17,319 bases of DNA from CAYYWP01 sp050176585 (GTDB taxonomy: Bacteria > Desulfobacterota > Binatia > HRBIN30 > CADEER01): NCBI GenBank assembly GCA_050176585.1, contig JBFXHX010000063.1, positions 1 through 17,319 of the forward strand, read 5' to 3'. Each line of letters opens with the position of its first letter. Position 1 is the first letter of the stretch. This document shows, piece after piece, positions 1 to 7,687 of the stretch. Made by a program: the position numbers and the translations under genes. The notes below the pieces were generated by a model that had not been told where the DNA came from, searched no databases, and saw only the letters and a program-made list of their open reading frames with translations.

Positions 1-96
1 GTTGACCATGCGCGGGCGCGGGCAAGTACCTGGACGCCGCCCTGGCAGTGGGTCGTTGCCCACCGCCGAGAAGTGGTCTGATCCGCCGACCGGCGC

Positions 97-102
97 TACA
101 CT
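97..102 (+). promoter_or_regulatory. Candidate -10 element upstream of the PxpA-type gene
   Basis: TACACT lies 28 bases before the ATG at 131 and matches the TATAAT consensus at 4 of 6 positions. No good -35 hexamer is visible at the usual distance. The surrounding GCTACAC string recurs at nearly the same distance upstream of the transporter gene at 16411, which is the main reason to list it. This is a weak call by eye. Confidence 0.3.
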
Positions 103-130
103 GCAGCCCTCAGCGGACGAGGAGTATGCG

Positions 131-895
131 ATGCTCAGATTGATCGACATCAATTGCGACATGGGCGAGAGCTTCGGCAACTGGCGGATGGGCAACGACG
201 CCGGCATGATGCCGCTCATCACCACCGCCAACGTCGCCTGCGGGTTCCACGCCGGCGATCCGGTGAGCATGGTCAACACCTGCAAGCTCGCCGGCGCGCA
301 CGATGTGGTGGTGGGCTCGCATCCCGGCCTGCCGGATCTGCTCGGCTTCGGCCGGCGCGCGATGAACATCACGCCAGAGGACGCCTACGCCTACGTCGTG
401 TATCAAACCGGCGCCCTGCAGGCGGCGTTGCGCGCCAACGGCATGAAGCTGCACCACGTCAAGCCCCACGGCGCGTTCTATTCCGTATTGCGCACCAACG
501 AGGCGCTGGCGGACGCGGTGGCCGATGCGATCGTGGCAATCGCCGATCGGCCGATGCTCTACTGGCCGGCGCCGACGGATGCGGCGCTGCCGGTCGCGGC
601 GGCGAAGCGCGGCGTCCGCGTGGTCGGCGAGATCTATCCGGATCTCACCTATGCGCCCGACGGATCGCTCGTGCTGCAGCGCGCCAAGCACGTCACCGAC
701 ACAGCCTTTGCGGCCGCGCAGGTCACGCGCTTCGTGAAGACGGGCAAGGTCGAGACCAACGACGGTTCCGAGCTCGCACTGCATGCCGAGAGCCTCTGCA
801 TACACGGCGACGGGCCCAACGCCACCCAGGTCGGCGAGGCAGTGCGCGCAGCTTTGAACGAGCTCGGCTGTCGCATCGCGCCGGTGATGCCCTGA
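131..895 (+). CDS. pxpA: LamB/YcsF family protein, 5-oxoprolinase subunit A (PxpA)-like
   Basis: The predicted protein has 254 residues, the usual length for the LamB/YcsF family. In the characterised members, PxpA works with PxpB and PxpC in ATP-dependent cleavage of 5-oxoproline to glutamate in the cytoplasm. Family motifs are clear: DINCDMGES (6-14), ACGFHAGDP (36-44), GSHPGLPDLLGFGRR (62-76), HVKPHGAFY (109-117), GEIYPDLTYAPDGSL (166-180) and LCIHGDGPNA (222-231). The start is the ATG at 131 because GAGGAG (119-124) sits six bases upstream and homology begins right after it; the frame is open further upstream but that part has no family similarity. Two motifs differ from the form I remember for typical PxpA (GEVFADRAY and PHGALYN), and no pxpB or pxpC follows. 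Family membership is secure; 5-oxoprolinase activity is not. The next gene starts 23 bases downstream, so the two are probably co-transcribed. Confidence 0.9.
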   Translation: MLRLIDINCDMGESFGNWRMGNDAGMMPLITTANVACGFHAGDPVSMVNTCKLAGAHDVVVGSHPGLPDLLGFGRRAMNITPEDAYAYVVYQTGALQAALRANGMKLHHVKPHGAFYSVLRTNEALADAVADAIVAIADRPMLYWPAPTDAALPVAAAKRGVRVVGEIYPDLTYAPDGSLVLQRAKHVTDTAFAAAQVTRFVKTGKVETNDGSELALHAESLCIHGDGPNATQVGEAVRAALNELGCRIAPVMP

Positions 896-918
896 GCGCC
901 GCCGATGAGGGCCCCGGC

Positions 919-1950
919 ATGAAATTCGGCCTCCTGTTCTCTCAGCAGGTCCCGCCCGGCAGCGGCATCTCCTCGCGCGAGCCGTATGAAGACATGTTGA
1001 AGTGCCTGCCGGTCGCGGAGGACCTCGGATATTCTTCGTGCTTTCAGGTCTCGCATCACGCGCAAGCGGACGGTCTGTGTCCCGCGCCGCTCATCGCCTG
1101 CGCCGGTGCCGCCGCGGTCACCAAGCGCATGCGCATCGGTACCGCGGTGTTGCTCGTGCCGATGTATGCGCCGCTCAAGCTCGCCGAGGACGTGGCGGTG
1201 CTCGACAATCTCTCCGGCGGGCGCTTCGTGTTCGGCGTCGCGCCGGGCTACGTGGCCAAGGAGTTCGCTGCCCACGGCATTCCGCGCCACCAGCGCGTCG
1301 GCCGTTTCGAGGAAGCGTTGGATCTGATGGTGCGCGCCTGGACAGAGGACTCGTTCGAGTTCGACGGCCGCTATTACCACGTGCCGCGCACGCAGGTGAC
1401 GCCGAAGCCGGCGCAGCGGCCGCATCCGCCGATCTGGTATGGCGTCTCCGCACCGGCGTCGCTGAAGCGCGCGGCGCGCCGTCACGCAGTACAGATCATG
1501 TCGCCGCGCCACGGCGTCGAGGAGCTGGCCGCGCATTACGACCCCTACGAGCAGACGGCGAAGGAGATCGGCTGGGCGATCCCGGAGCGGCCCATCATCC
1601 GATCGCTGTTCGTCGCGCCGACGAAGGCGGATGCCGAGGCGATAGCGGCACCGGCGCTCTCCTATCTGTTCCGCGAGCTGTACGGCGCGGCTTCGGCTGC
1701 CGGCGAGCGGGTGCTGCGCGCCGCCGACGGCTCGGTGATTACCGATAAGGATCAGGTCGGCTTCGAGAACTTCAAAAACCGCTACATCATCGGCGACCCG
1801 GACTTCGCCATCGAGCAGCTCATGTCGTATCGCGACGCCGTGCAGCCCACCGAGGTCGTGTGCTGGATGCACCTGCCGGGCCTGCGCGGGAACGACGTGA
1901 TGCGGTCGGTGAAGCTGTTTGCGCGCGAGGTAATGCCGCACTTTCAGTAG
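919..1950 (+). CDS. LLM-class (luciferase-like) FMN-dependent oxidoreductase
   Basis: The predicted protein has 343 residues and reads as a cytoplasmic bacterial-luciferase-like TIM-barrel monooxygenase. This superfamily uses reduced flavin (FMNH2 or F420H2) and oxygen or a redox partner on varied substrates. Visible hallmarks are the N-terminal strand MKFGLLFS, MRIGTAVLLVP (71-81), LDNLSGGRFVFGVAPGY (95-111), RFEEALDLM (129-137) with W141, and PPIWYGVSAP (170-179), which is the usual strand of the flavin-binding side. The start is supported by GAGGG (907-911), seven bases before the ATG. The gene follows the PxpA-like gene by 23 bases on the same strand, so the pair may act in one catabolic route, perhaps on a cyclic amide or related xenobiotic; that is inference. 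The substrate cannot be told from the sequence. Confidence 0.93.
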   Translation: MKFGLLFSQQVPPGSGISSREPYEDMLKCLPVAEDLGYSSCFQVSHHAQADGLCPAPLIACAGAAAVTKRMRIGTAVLLVPMYAPLKLAEDVAVLDNLSGGRFVFGVAPGYVAKEFAAHGIPRHQRVGRFEEALDLMVRAWTEDSFEFDGRYYHVPRTQVTPKPAQRPHPPIWYGVSAPASLKRAARRHAVQIMSPRHGVEELAAHYDPYEQTAKEIGWAIPERPIIRSLFVAPTKADAEAIAAPALSYLFRELYGAASAAGERVLRAADGSVITDKDQVGFENFKNRYIIGDPDFAIEQLMSYRDAVQPTEVVCWMHLPGLRGNDVMRSVKLFAREVMPHFQ

Positions 1951-2519
1951 AGATTTGCCGAATCTCGCCCCGACGTGGCCGGCCGCATCCGCTTGCTGCC
2001 GCGTTGCAACCCAACGAGTACTTCGCGAGCGCGGACGTAATTCCTCGGCACCGCGTGCTGCGGCGGCTCCAATCCCGCTTACGACGCATTCGCCGCCGGC
2101 ATCCGCCCCTCACCTGGCCGACCCCGTTTCCGGGTGGCCGCTACACCGCGGCCCTGTACGCGGCGACGGGGTCTCAGCGAAGCAGTGGCCGCTTCGCCGG
2201 AGGACTACGTCACCGGCCCCGTCACCACACTGGGTCGGCACGGCGGATGGAGGTCGGCACGAAAGGCCACACAAGCCGGTCCTGCTGTTTGGCGGTGCTG
2301 GGCTCTATCGCAGATGGGCGCACTTCTACGTCTAGATCGTAGAGCGTCTAGGGCATTGTCGACCGAACAGATTCGCGCGTTCGTCCTCGGGCGAGGAGTC
2401 AGACGGACGGGCAACTCGGCACGCTGCCGTCCGGTGAACTCACGTCCCGAGACATCCATCGCCGATGTTGAACGCCGGACGGGGAGCGCGGAGCGTGTTT
2501 CGAGAACCCGAACGGTCGC
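1951..2519. other. Convergent intergenic spacer without a convincing gene
   Basis: These 569 bases lie between the 3' ends of two convergent genes. Short open frames occur on both strands, but their translations are Arg/Ser/Pro-rich, lack a Shine-Dalgarno site and match no family I know. The only structures seen are a 7-bp hairpin (2177-2197) and a short AT-richer inverted repeat near 2328-2344 (TCTACG/CGTAGA arms around TCTAGA). No RNA gene is evident. Confidence 0.6.
2177..2197. terminator. Perfect 7-bp hairpin in the convergent spacer, possible terminator
   Basis: GCGAAGC (2177-2183) and GCTTCGC (2191-2197) form a perfect stem with a 7-base loop. The position between convergent genes suits a bidirectional terminator. 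There is no T-run on either side, so intrinsic termination is doubtful and it may be a chance hairpin in GC-rich DNA. Confidence 0.25.
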
Positions 2520-3503
2520 TCACAGCATCGCGAGCAGCCGCTCCCAGGCCCAGAACGCCGCCAGCGAGCCGATCGCGTACGCGGGCACGAGGCGGGCGCG
2601 CGCCGGCCAGTGAACCGGCAACCATCGTAGAGCTGCGGCGGCTGCGAGGACGAGTGCGACGAACAGCAGTTGCCCGACCTCGATGCCGCAGTTGAAAGCG
2701 GCGAGCGCGAGCGGGATCTCGCCGACGGGCAGCCCGACCTCGGTCAACGCGCCGGCAAAACCGAAGCCGTGGAGCAACCCGAAGCCGAACGCCATGTAGG
2801 TCGGCAGCGCGCTGCGCCGGCGGGCGGGCTCGGCGGCTCCGCGCACGAGCTCCGCGGCGACGGCGACGATGCTCAGCGCGATCAGCACTTCGATCGGCGA
2901 CGGGGGCACGCCCACCAGGCCGAGCACGGCGAGCGCGAGGGTCAGGCTGTGGCCGAGCGTGAACGCCGTGATGGTCCAGAGCAATCGCCGCCGATCGCTC
3001 ACCAGCAGCACGAGGCCGAGCACGAACACGAGATGATCGAGGCCGCCCAGGATGTGCTCGAGCCCCAGACCGAAATAGTCGCGCGCCAGCGCGAGTTTTC
3101 CCGCCGGCGGCGCGATCGCGATGATCGGCCGTTCCGGCCGCAGCACGGACTCGATCAGGCGGCCGTCGCGCAGCTCGATGCGCAGCACCGCATCGGTGCG
3201 CCGGGCGCGGAGTCCGTCGATGCCTATGCGTTTGCCGACCAGACCTTCGCTCCCGCAGTCGACCGCCCACCGCTGCAGCGCGCGGCGCGCGGTCGTCCGG
3301 ATCTCCGGGACCGACGTCGCACGACACCCTTCAGGCAGCACTGGCTGCAGCAGAATGGGCAGCGGCGTCTGAAAGAGCACGGTAAACCGGCCGGATCCGG
3401 CTTGTTCGCGCAACTCGAGCAAGGCCGGATCGAGCGGATGCGCCAAGCTCGGGCCCGCTAGGCACAGCCAGGACGCGGCCGCGAGCGCAGACCGAAACGT
3501 CAC
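2520..3503 (-). CDS. HupE/UreJ-family integral membrane protein (HupE/UreJ_2 type)
   Basis: The predicted protein has 327 residues. It begins with a signal peptide ending in GPSLAHPLDP (about 17-26), followed by a soluble periplasmic part to about residue 140, then roughly six membrane segments. Family motifs are LEHILGGLDHLVFVLG (148-163, with H150, D156 and H157), FTLGHSLTL (181-189), PSPIEVLIALSI (201-212), FGLLHGFGFAGAL (241-253) and FNCGIEVGQLLF (270-281). HupE/UreJ proteins are linked to nickel or cobalt handling in hydrogenase and urease clusters, but neither enzyme is present here, so the substrate is open. The start is a GTG at 3503 that overlaps the TGA of the upstream isomerase gene (3500-3502), giving a 4-nt coupled junction. 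A longer in-frame start upstream would lie inside the isomerase gene and lacks similarity. It is the third and last gene of the DUF3604-isomerase-HupE operon. Confidence 0.92.
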   Translation of the reverse strand: MTFRSALAAASWLCLAGPSLAHPLDPALLELREQAGSGRFTVLFQTPLPILLQPVLPEGCRATSVPEIRTTARRALQRWAVDCGSEGLVGKRIGIDGLRARRTDAVLRIELRDGRLIESVLRPERPIIAIAPPAGKLALARDYFGLGLEHILGGLDHLVFVLGLVLLVSDRRRLLWTITAFTLGHSLTLALAVLGLVGVPPSPIEVLIALSIVAVAAELVRGAAEPARRRSALPTYMAFGFGLLHGFGFAGALTEVGLPVGEIPLALAAFNCGIEVGQLLFVALVLAAAAALRWLPVHWPARARLVPAYAIGSLAAFWAWERLLAML

Positions 3504-4522
3504 GAGGGCGGCCCCGGATCCCGCACGGCTTGGGCGGCGATGCTGTCGCCTTGGTTTTCGATGCGCACCTCGTAGAGGCCGCGGAGGCGGGCGAGACCCT
3601 CGTCGAGATTCCGCGCCGCGCGCTGCTTGCGCAAAGCCAAGCGGATGGGCTCGCGCACCGCTTCCAGCGGAGCGGCGCGCGCCGGAGCGTGCTCCTCGAC
3701 GCGCACCAGGTGCCAGCCGAACGGCGAGCCGAACGGCCCCGCCCACTGCCTCGGCGGCAGCGCCAGCACCCGATCGGCGAACGGCTTGCCGAAGCGGCCG
3801 GCCAGTTGAGCATCCGTGTACGCAATCAGCCGATGGCCCAGGGGGAACGGATCGGACAGGTGCTCGGCGGCGGGCGGCGACGGCGAGCCAAGGGCGACCA
3901 GCGCAGCGGCCGCGTCGGCGGCCGCATGGTCGCCGCGCGCACGGGCGCTGAAGTAGACCTGGGTGAATGTCACCATCGGCGGCTGGATGAACTGCTCGCG
4001 GTGCCGTTCGCGATAGTCGGCAATCGCCGCCTCGGGGATGGGGCCGCCCGCGTCCTCCTGTTGCAAGAGGAGGCGCATCTTTTGGGCGAGCAAGCGGCGG
4101 ATCACCACGTCGTCATCGAGGCCGAGGGCGAGCGCGTCCTGCAGCAGTTCGTCGGGGCTGCGATCCCGTGCGCGGCTGACCGCGCGCGCCTTCTCGAGCA
4201 GTCGCCGGCGCACGCTGGCATCGCCGAACCCGAGCTGCAGACGGCGCGCCTCGCGGTACAGGAGCTCCTCCTCGACGACCTGGTTCACCAGGGCGCGGAC
4301 CTGCGCTGCGTCCGGCGGCGCACCCCACTTGTCCTCGTAATCCGCTCGCATGCCGCGCACGCGCTCGGCGGTGATCACGATGGGTTCGCGCTCGCCGGGC
4401 GTTCGCGCGCCGTCGCTGTCGCCGCTCCGCAGATCGTGCACCGCGAGCAATGCCGCGCCGATTGCGGCGAAGTGGAGCACGGGGCTCCGCGCGCAGCGTC
4501 GCAGCAACCCGTGGCGCATCAT
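3500..4522 (-). CDS. Membrane-anchored parvulin-type peptidyl-prolyl cis-trans isomerase (PpiC/SurA/PrsA-like)
   Basis: The predicted protein has 340 residues. A single hydrophobic segment (about 14-28) after a basic N-terminus points to an inner-membrane anchor or signal with the rest in the periplasm. Residues about 45-180 look like the helical chaperone region of SurA/PrsA-type foldases, with VNQVVEEELLYREARRLQL (79-97). The parvulin-like domain spans about 183-280: VTFTQVYFS (184-192) and PFADRVLALPPRQWAGPF (247-264), then SPFGWHLVRVEEH (266-278). FGWHLV is the characteristic parvulin end motif. The start is the first of two tandem ATGs (4520-4522), which overlaps the TGA of the DUF3604 gene (4519-4521). 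The 3' end overlaps the HupE/UreJ start by four bases. The likely role, by context, is folding of the co-encoded secreted Cys-rich DUF3604 protein; that is inference. Confidence 0.92.
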   Translation of the reverse strand: MMRHGLLRRCARSPVLHFAAIGAALLAVHDLRSGDSDGARTPGEREPIVITAERVRGMRADYEDKWGAPPDAAQVRALVNQVVEEELLYREARRLQLGFGDASVRRRLLEKARAVSRARDRSPDELLQDALALGLDDDVVIRRLLAQKMRLLLQQEDAGGPIPEAAIADYRERHREQFIQPPMVTFTQVYFSARARGDHAAADAAAALVALGSPSPPAAEHLSDPFPLGHRLIAYTDAQLAGRFGKPFADRVLALPPRQWAGPFGSPFGWHLVRVEEHAPARAAPLEAVREPIRLALRKQRAARNLDEGLARLRGLYEVRIENQGDSIAAQAVRDPGPPS

Positions 4523-7248
4523 GAGCCGGAATTTCCCGGGCTGTACCAGATCGGCGACGTCCAAGCCCGCTGCTGCACCGTCTTCGGCACGATGCCGCCG
4601 CAGCACTGCTGGTACTCGAACTGCGAGTAGCTCAGCGGCGGGTAGCACACGCCGCCGCTGCCGCAGTCGTCGTTCGAGTTGCACCCGCGCCCATTGACGC
4701 CCACATCGTCCGAGCTGCACGTCCCCATCTCCGCGCTGCAATCGACGCCGCGGGCGTTGCAGTAGTACTGGTTCCAGCGGCAGCTCGGGTTCTCGAGCAC
4801 GCGCGCATAGTAGAAGGCGTGCTGCGCAGGGTCGAAGTCGGGATCGGTCCATTGCGCGCACAGCGTCGCCGCGCCCGGGCCGCGCGGCGTGCACGTCGCG
4901 AGATCGACGTCGGCGCCGTTCTGGGCGTCGCCGGCGATGTCGTACACCTGGTCGTGCGTCGCGCCGGCGGCGTCCACCCATCCTTTGACGATCTGGATGC
5001 GCTGCAGCGGCGTGCCGTCGTGTCCCGGCCAGCCCGGATCCATGATCGCGAGCACCGCAAACCCGGGCGCCTGTCCGCCGCCGACCCGGCACTTGCCGGT
5101 GCCGCCGTCCTCGGCGCTCAAGCACCCCCCCATGGGCACGCCGCCGGCATACCCCGCCGCGGCGAAGTTGCTGCCGGACGCGCACATGTCCGGCGGCAGC
5201 TCGTACCCGCCGAAGAAGCGCACGATCGGCCGGGTGCCGCTGGTGGCGAACGTCTCGCGATTCTTCATCGCCGTGAAGATCGCGTCCCGCGAGTTCTCCT
5301 CGGCCCACACGCCGGTGAGCGCGCCGCCATTGGTCTCGAAGCCGAGGAAGAACTTCTGGTTGAGGATTTCGGCGGATACGGCGAAGCTGCTGATCCCGTG
5401 CGCGCCGTTCCTGGCGTAGTCGATCTCCTCGCTCTGCCCCGGCGTGCCGTTGTGGTTGTCCAATCCACCGACGAAGCCGAGGCGGAAGGGATTCACGCCG
5501 TGCTCGGCTTCGTACGCGATGCCGTTCTTCAACGCCTCGCGCACGTAGGCGCGCGGCGGCAACCAGTTGGTATCCTGCTGGTCGACCGGGACATACGTCC
5601 CGTTCAGCCGTGAGAAGCTCATGTTCTCGAAGTCGCAGAGCTCATCCGCGGCATTCGGATCCTGGCTCCAGTAAATGCCGGTCACGGGCGAGTAGCGGCA
5701 CTCCGACTGCCCTTTGATCTGCATCAGCTCCACTAGCGGCTCCAGGTCGTGGCGAATCTGCGCCTCGGCGACATCCTCCGGGATCAGGAACATGTCGCCG
5801 CGGCTCATGTTCGAATTGTGCGGGATCGACAGCACGTCGCAGCGCGGATGGCTGGGGTTGTCGAGGCACGCTTCGCGCAACGCCGAGAGCATCCGCGCCG
5901 GCGACGCGACCTGTCCCTTGGTATCGCAGTCGGCGCCCCGCCCACAGGCGAGCGGCTCCTCGACGTTGCTCAGCGGCAGGTCGATCACATCGTCGTTGCG
6001 GAAGATGATGTTGCGGTGCAGGTTGTCACCGCCTGGGCTGCCGAGGAAATCGCTTTCACAGGTCTGCTTCGTGGTCACCAGCGGGTCGCCAAACCCGGGA
6101 CAATCTTTTGACGGCTGCCCCGTGCCCATCTGATCCCAGCACGGCAACAGATCGCTGCTGCAGCGGCCGTTCGCGGCCATGGCCGTGTACTCATAGGCGA
6201 TGAAGGAGGTGAAGGTACACGCGGACGTGCGGTCGTAATTCGCCTCCGCGGCGTCGATGATCTGCTGCCACACGAGCTGGGCTTGGACGAGGCAGTTGGA
6301 GCCGTCGCCACCGCACACGCCCGGCGGCCGCGAAGGGTTCTCGGCGGTGTTCTCGAACGCGGCGAACACCCCGTTCGCCGGGCCGCCGCGCAGGCGCGAT
6401 GCCTCCTGCCGCACGTCGCTGCACAGCTGCGCGTCGTAGCCGGCCGGTACACAGAAGCCTTTGCCGGAGTTCAGCGACTCGTCGCAGAACTGGCCGCTCT
6501 CGGTGCAGTCCGCATCTGACTCGCACGCCTGGGTGCCCTCGAACAGGCAGATGTTGTTCTCGCCGAACTGCTCGGAATGATCCGTGATCGCGGCGAAGTC
6601 GAGCGCCCGCCCCGGCGGCAGCTGCGCGATGCGCGTGGCGGTGAACTCGCACTCCTCGCCGGGAAGACAGTACGGAAACTCGGTGACCGTGCTCGGCCCC
6701 ATGTAGCCCGGCGTCGGCGTGCCGCTGCGCGTGTCCGCCCAGGGCGGCAAGCCGACGGGGCCGCCCTTGGCGTACCGATAGGCGTCCGGCGGCAGGTTCC
6801 GCGTGTCGAGCGTGGCGGAATCGAAGGAGTATGCGGTGTGCAAGTGGGTCTCGCCGAAAAAGGCGCGCTTCAGCGGGTCGAAGTGCTCGCACGTCGGCCG
6901 GCACTCGGTGCGCTCGAAGGGCAGACTGCCCGGCGTAATTGTGCACGCGGGTTGTGGCGTCGCCGTCGCTGACGGCGGCGTAGGAGTACGCGTGGCGGGT
7001 ACGGTCGCCGTCGATGACTTGGCGGCTGGCGCTGTCGCGGTCGCCGTCGGCACCGCCGGAATGTCGGTCGGCGACATCGATGGCGGCGCGGTCGGCGTCG
7101 CCGCCATCGACCGCGTGGCCGTGGCCGACGGGGTCGCCGCCGGCCGGTCATGGTCATCGCCGCAAGCGGCCGCGAACAACAGGGCCGTCAACGCCCAGCG
7201 CCACCCGCCCAATGCCCGGTTGCAACTCGCGACAGGTCTACCCGCCAT
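4519..7248 (-). CDS. DUF3604 (PHP-like) outer-membrane lipoprotein with Thr/Pro-rich linker
   Basis: The predicted protein has 909 residues. A lipoprotein signal ends at LLFAAAC (C29); the next residue is Gly, which fits outer-membrane sorting under the E. coli Lol rule. Residues about 35-100 form a Thr/Pro/Ala/Ser linker. The DUF3604 body follows, with FFGETHLHTAYSFDSA (130-145) and FAAITDHSEQFGE (218-230), matching PHP-type metal-binding His/Asp motifs. Later come SIPHNSNMSRGDMF and GFVGGLDNHNGTPGQSEE, and the end QRAWTSPIWYS is typical of DUF3604. Two cysteine-rich stretches interrupt the body: one just after the second metal motif (about 234-290), one near the C-terminus. The start at 7248 gives a normal signal peptide; an in-frame ATG at 7332 would add 28 uncharged-poor residues before it and is less likely. 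It leads a three-gene operon with a parvulin foldase and a HupE/UreJ protein. The family is by name of unknown function; a metal-dependent hydrolase is likely but the substrate is unknown. Confidence 0.92.
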   Translation of the reverse strand: MAGRPVASCNRALGGWRWALTALLFAAACGDDHDRPAATPSATATRSMAATPTAPPSMSPTDIPAVPTATATAPAAKSSTATVPATRTPTPPSATATPQPACTITPGSLPFERTECRPTCEHFDPLKRAFFGETHLHTAYSFDSATLDTRNLPPDAYRYAKGGPVGLPPWADTRSGTPTPGYMGPSTVTEFPYCLPGEECEFTATRIAQLPPGRALDFAAITDHSEQFGENNICLFEGTQACESDADCTESGQFCDESLNSGKGFCVPAGYDAQLCSDVRQEASRLRGGPANGVFAAFENTAENPSRPPGVCGGDGSNCLVQAQLVWQQIIDAAEANYDRTSACTFTSFIAYEYTAMAANGRCSSDLLPCWDQMGTGQPSKDCPGFGDPLVTTKQTCESDFLGSPGGDNLHRNIIFRNDDVIDLPLSNVEEPLACGRGADCDTKGQVASPARMLSALREACLDNPSHPRCDVLSIPHNSNMSRGDMFLIPEDVAEAQIRHDLEPLVELMQIKGQSECRYSPVTGIYWSQDPNAADELCDFENMSFSRLNGTYVPVDQQDTNWLPPRAYVREALKNGIAYEAEHGVNPFRLGFVGGLDNHNGTPGQSEEIDYARNGAHGISSFAVSAEILNQKFFLGFETNGGALTGVWAEENSRDAIFTAMKNRETFATSGTRPIVRFFGGYELPPDMCASGSNFAAAGYAGGVPMGGCLSAEDGGTGKCRVGGGQAPGFAVLAIMDPGWPGHDGTPLQRIQIVKGWVDAAGATHDQVYDIAGDAQNGADVDLATCTPRGPGAATLCAQWTDPDFDPAQHAFYYARVLENPSCRWNQYYCNARGVDCSAEMGTCSSDDVGVNGRGCNSNDDCGSGGVCYPPLSYSQFEYQQCCGGIVPKTVQQRAWTSPIWYSPGNSGS
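6949..7146 (-). repeat. Low-complexity Thr/Pro/Ala linker region of the DUF3604 lipoprotein
   Basis: This stretch encodes about residues 35-100, made mostly of T, P, A and S in patterns such as TPTAPPSMSPT and TATATAP. On the plus strand it reads as repeated GTCGGCGTC-like units. Such linkers hold a lipoprotein's globular part away from the membrane. The DNA repetition could allow length variation between strains. Confidence 0.75.
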
Positions 7249-7254
7249 CCGCGT

Positions 7255-7274
7255 CCCCCCCCCGCCACGGCGGG
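7255..7274 (-). promoter_or_regulatory. G9 tract and adjacent 6-bp hairpin at the DUF3604 ribosome-binding region
   Basis: On the coding (minus) strand a run of nine G (7255-7263) lies six bases before the ATG at 7248, where the Shine-Dalgarno site should be. It overlaps a perfect inverted repeat, CCCGCC (7261-7266) and GGCGGG (7269-7274), with a 2-base centre. The G-run may serve as the ribosome-binding sequence, and the hairpin could hide it. A nine-base homopolymer is also prone to slippage and sequencing error. Confidence 0.4.
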
Positions 7275-7280
7275 TCCATA

Positions 7281-7301
7281 CCGCCGACGTATAACCGGCG
7301 G
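7281..7301 (-). promoter_or_regulatory. Inverted repeat around a possible -10 of the DUF3604 operon
   Basis: CCGCCG (7281-7286) and CGGCGG (7296-7301) flank a 9-base centre that reads GTTATACGT on the coding strand. TTATAC or TATACG could be a -10 element about 40 bases before the start codon. The arrangement would suit an operator overlapping a promoter. No matching -35 at 16-18 bases is convincing, so both roles are tentative. Confidence 0.3.
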
Positions 7302-7687
7302 AATTTCCACAACCGAAAAGTCGGTGCGTCACTCCTCAAAATGTGCAGTCGCAAACATGCGCACGTAGTGACGATCCCGAAGAAGATGTTTCCGAACTCG
7401 TGTCTCCGCTGTCACGCTTCGGCTCCGCTGACCAAGGCGCCGCCGGCGCTTGTACAGGAGAAGGCGCGGCGGCGAAACCGTAATTTCGCAGCGCGGGTGG
7501 TGAGCCCTGAACCGATAGCCCGCGAGCCCCGCGCCACGGTGTATCCGCCGGTGGTGGCGATTGGCGCATTCACCTCGGGACCGTCAGCATGCCGCCAGCA
7601 CCCGCCCGATGAATGTACGATGCGCGAGCGTGTCGCAGTTCACGCCCACATCTCGCGGCGCGTGCGGCGGTGATGAGGATGAGAAAG

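Larger units (their letters stand above)
7249..7687. other. Intergenic region upstream of the DUF3604 operon
   Basis: These 439 bases separate the beta-propeller stop (7688) from the DUF3604 operon start (7248); both genes are on the minus strand. The part next to 7248 carries a run of nine C (7255-7263, G on the coding strand), two hairpins and an AT-richer possible promoter. The stretch from about 7310 to 7687 is lower in GC and shows no convincing gene; open frames there are short and compositionally biased. No clear T-tailed terminator for the beta-propeller gene was seen. Confidence 0.6.

Noticed and set aside
154..1950. Second plus-strand frame of 598 codons that spans the PxpA-like gene and merges into the monooxygenase
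   Set aside because: Its first part is an Arg-rich out-of-frame reading of the PxpA-like gene; only the part from 919 is real.
2440..3327. Minus-strand frame of 295 codons within the HupE/UreJ gene
   Set aside because: Arg-rich shadow; the overlapping frame carries all HupE/UreJ motifs and membrane segments.
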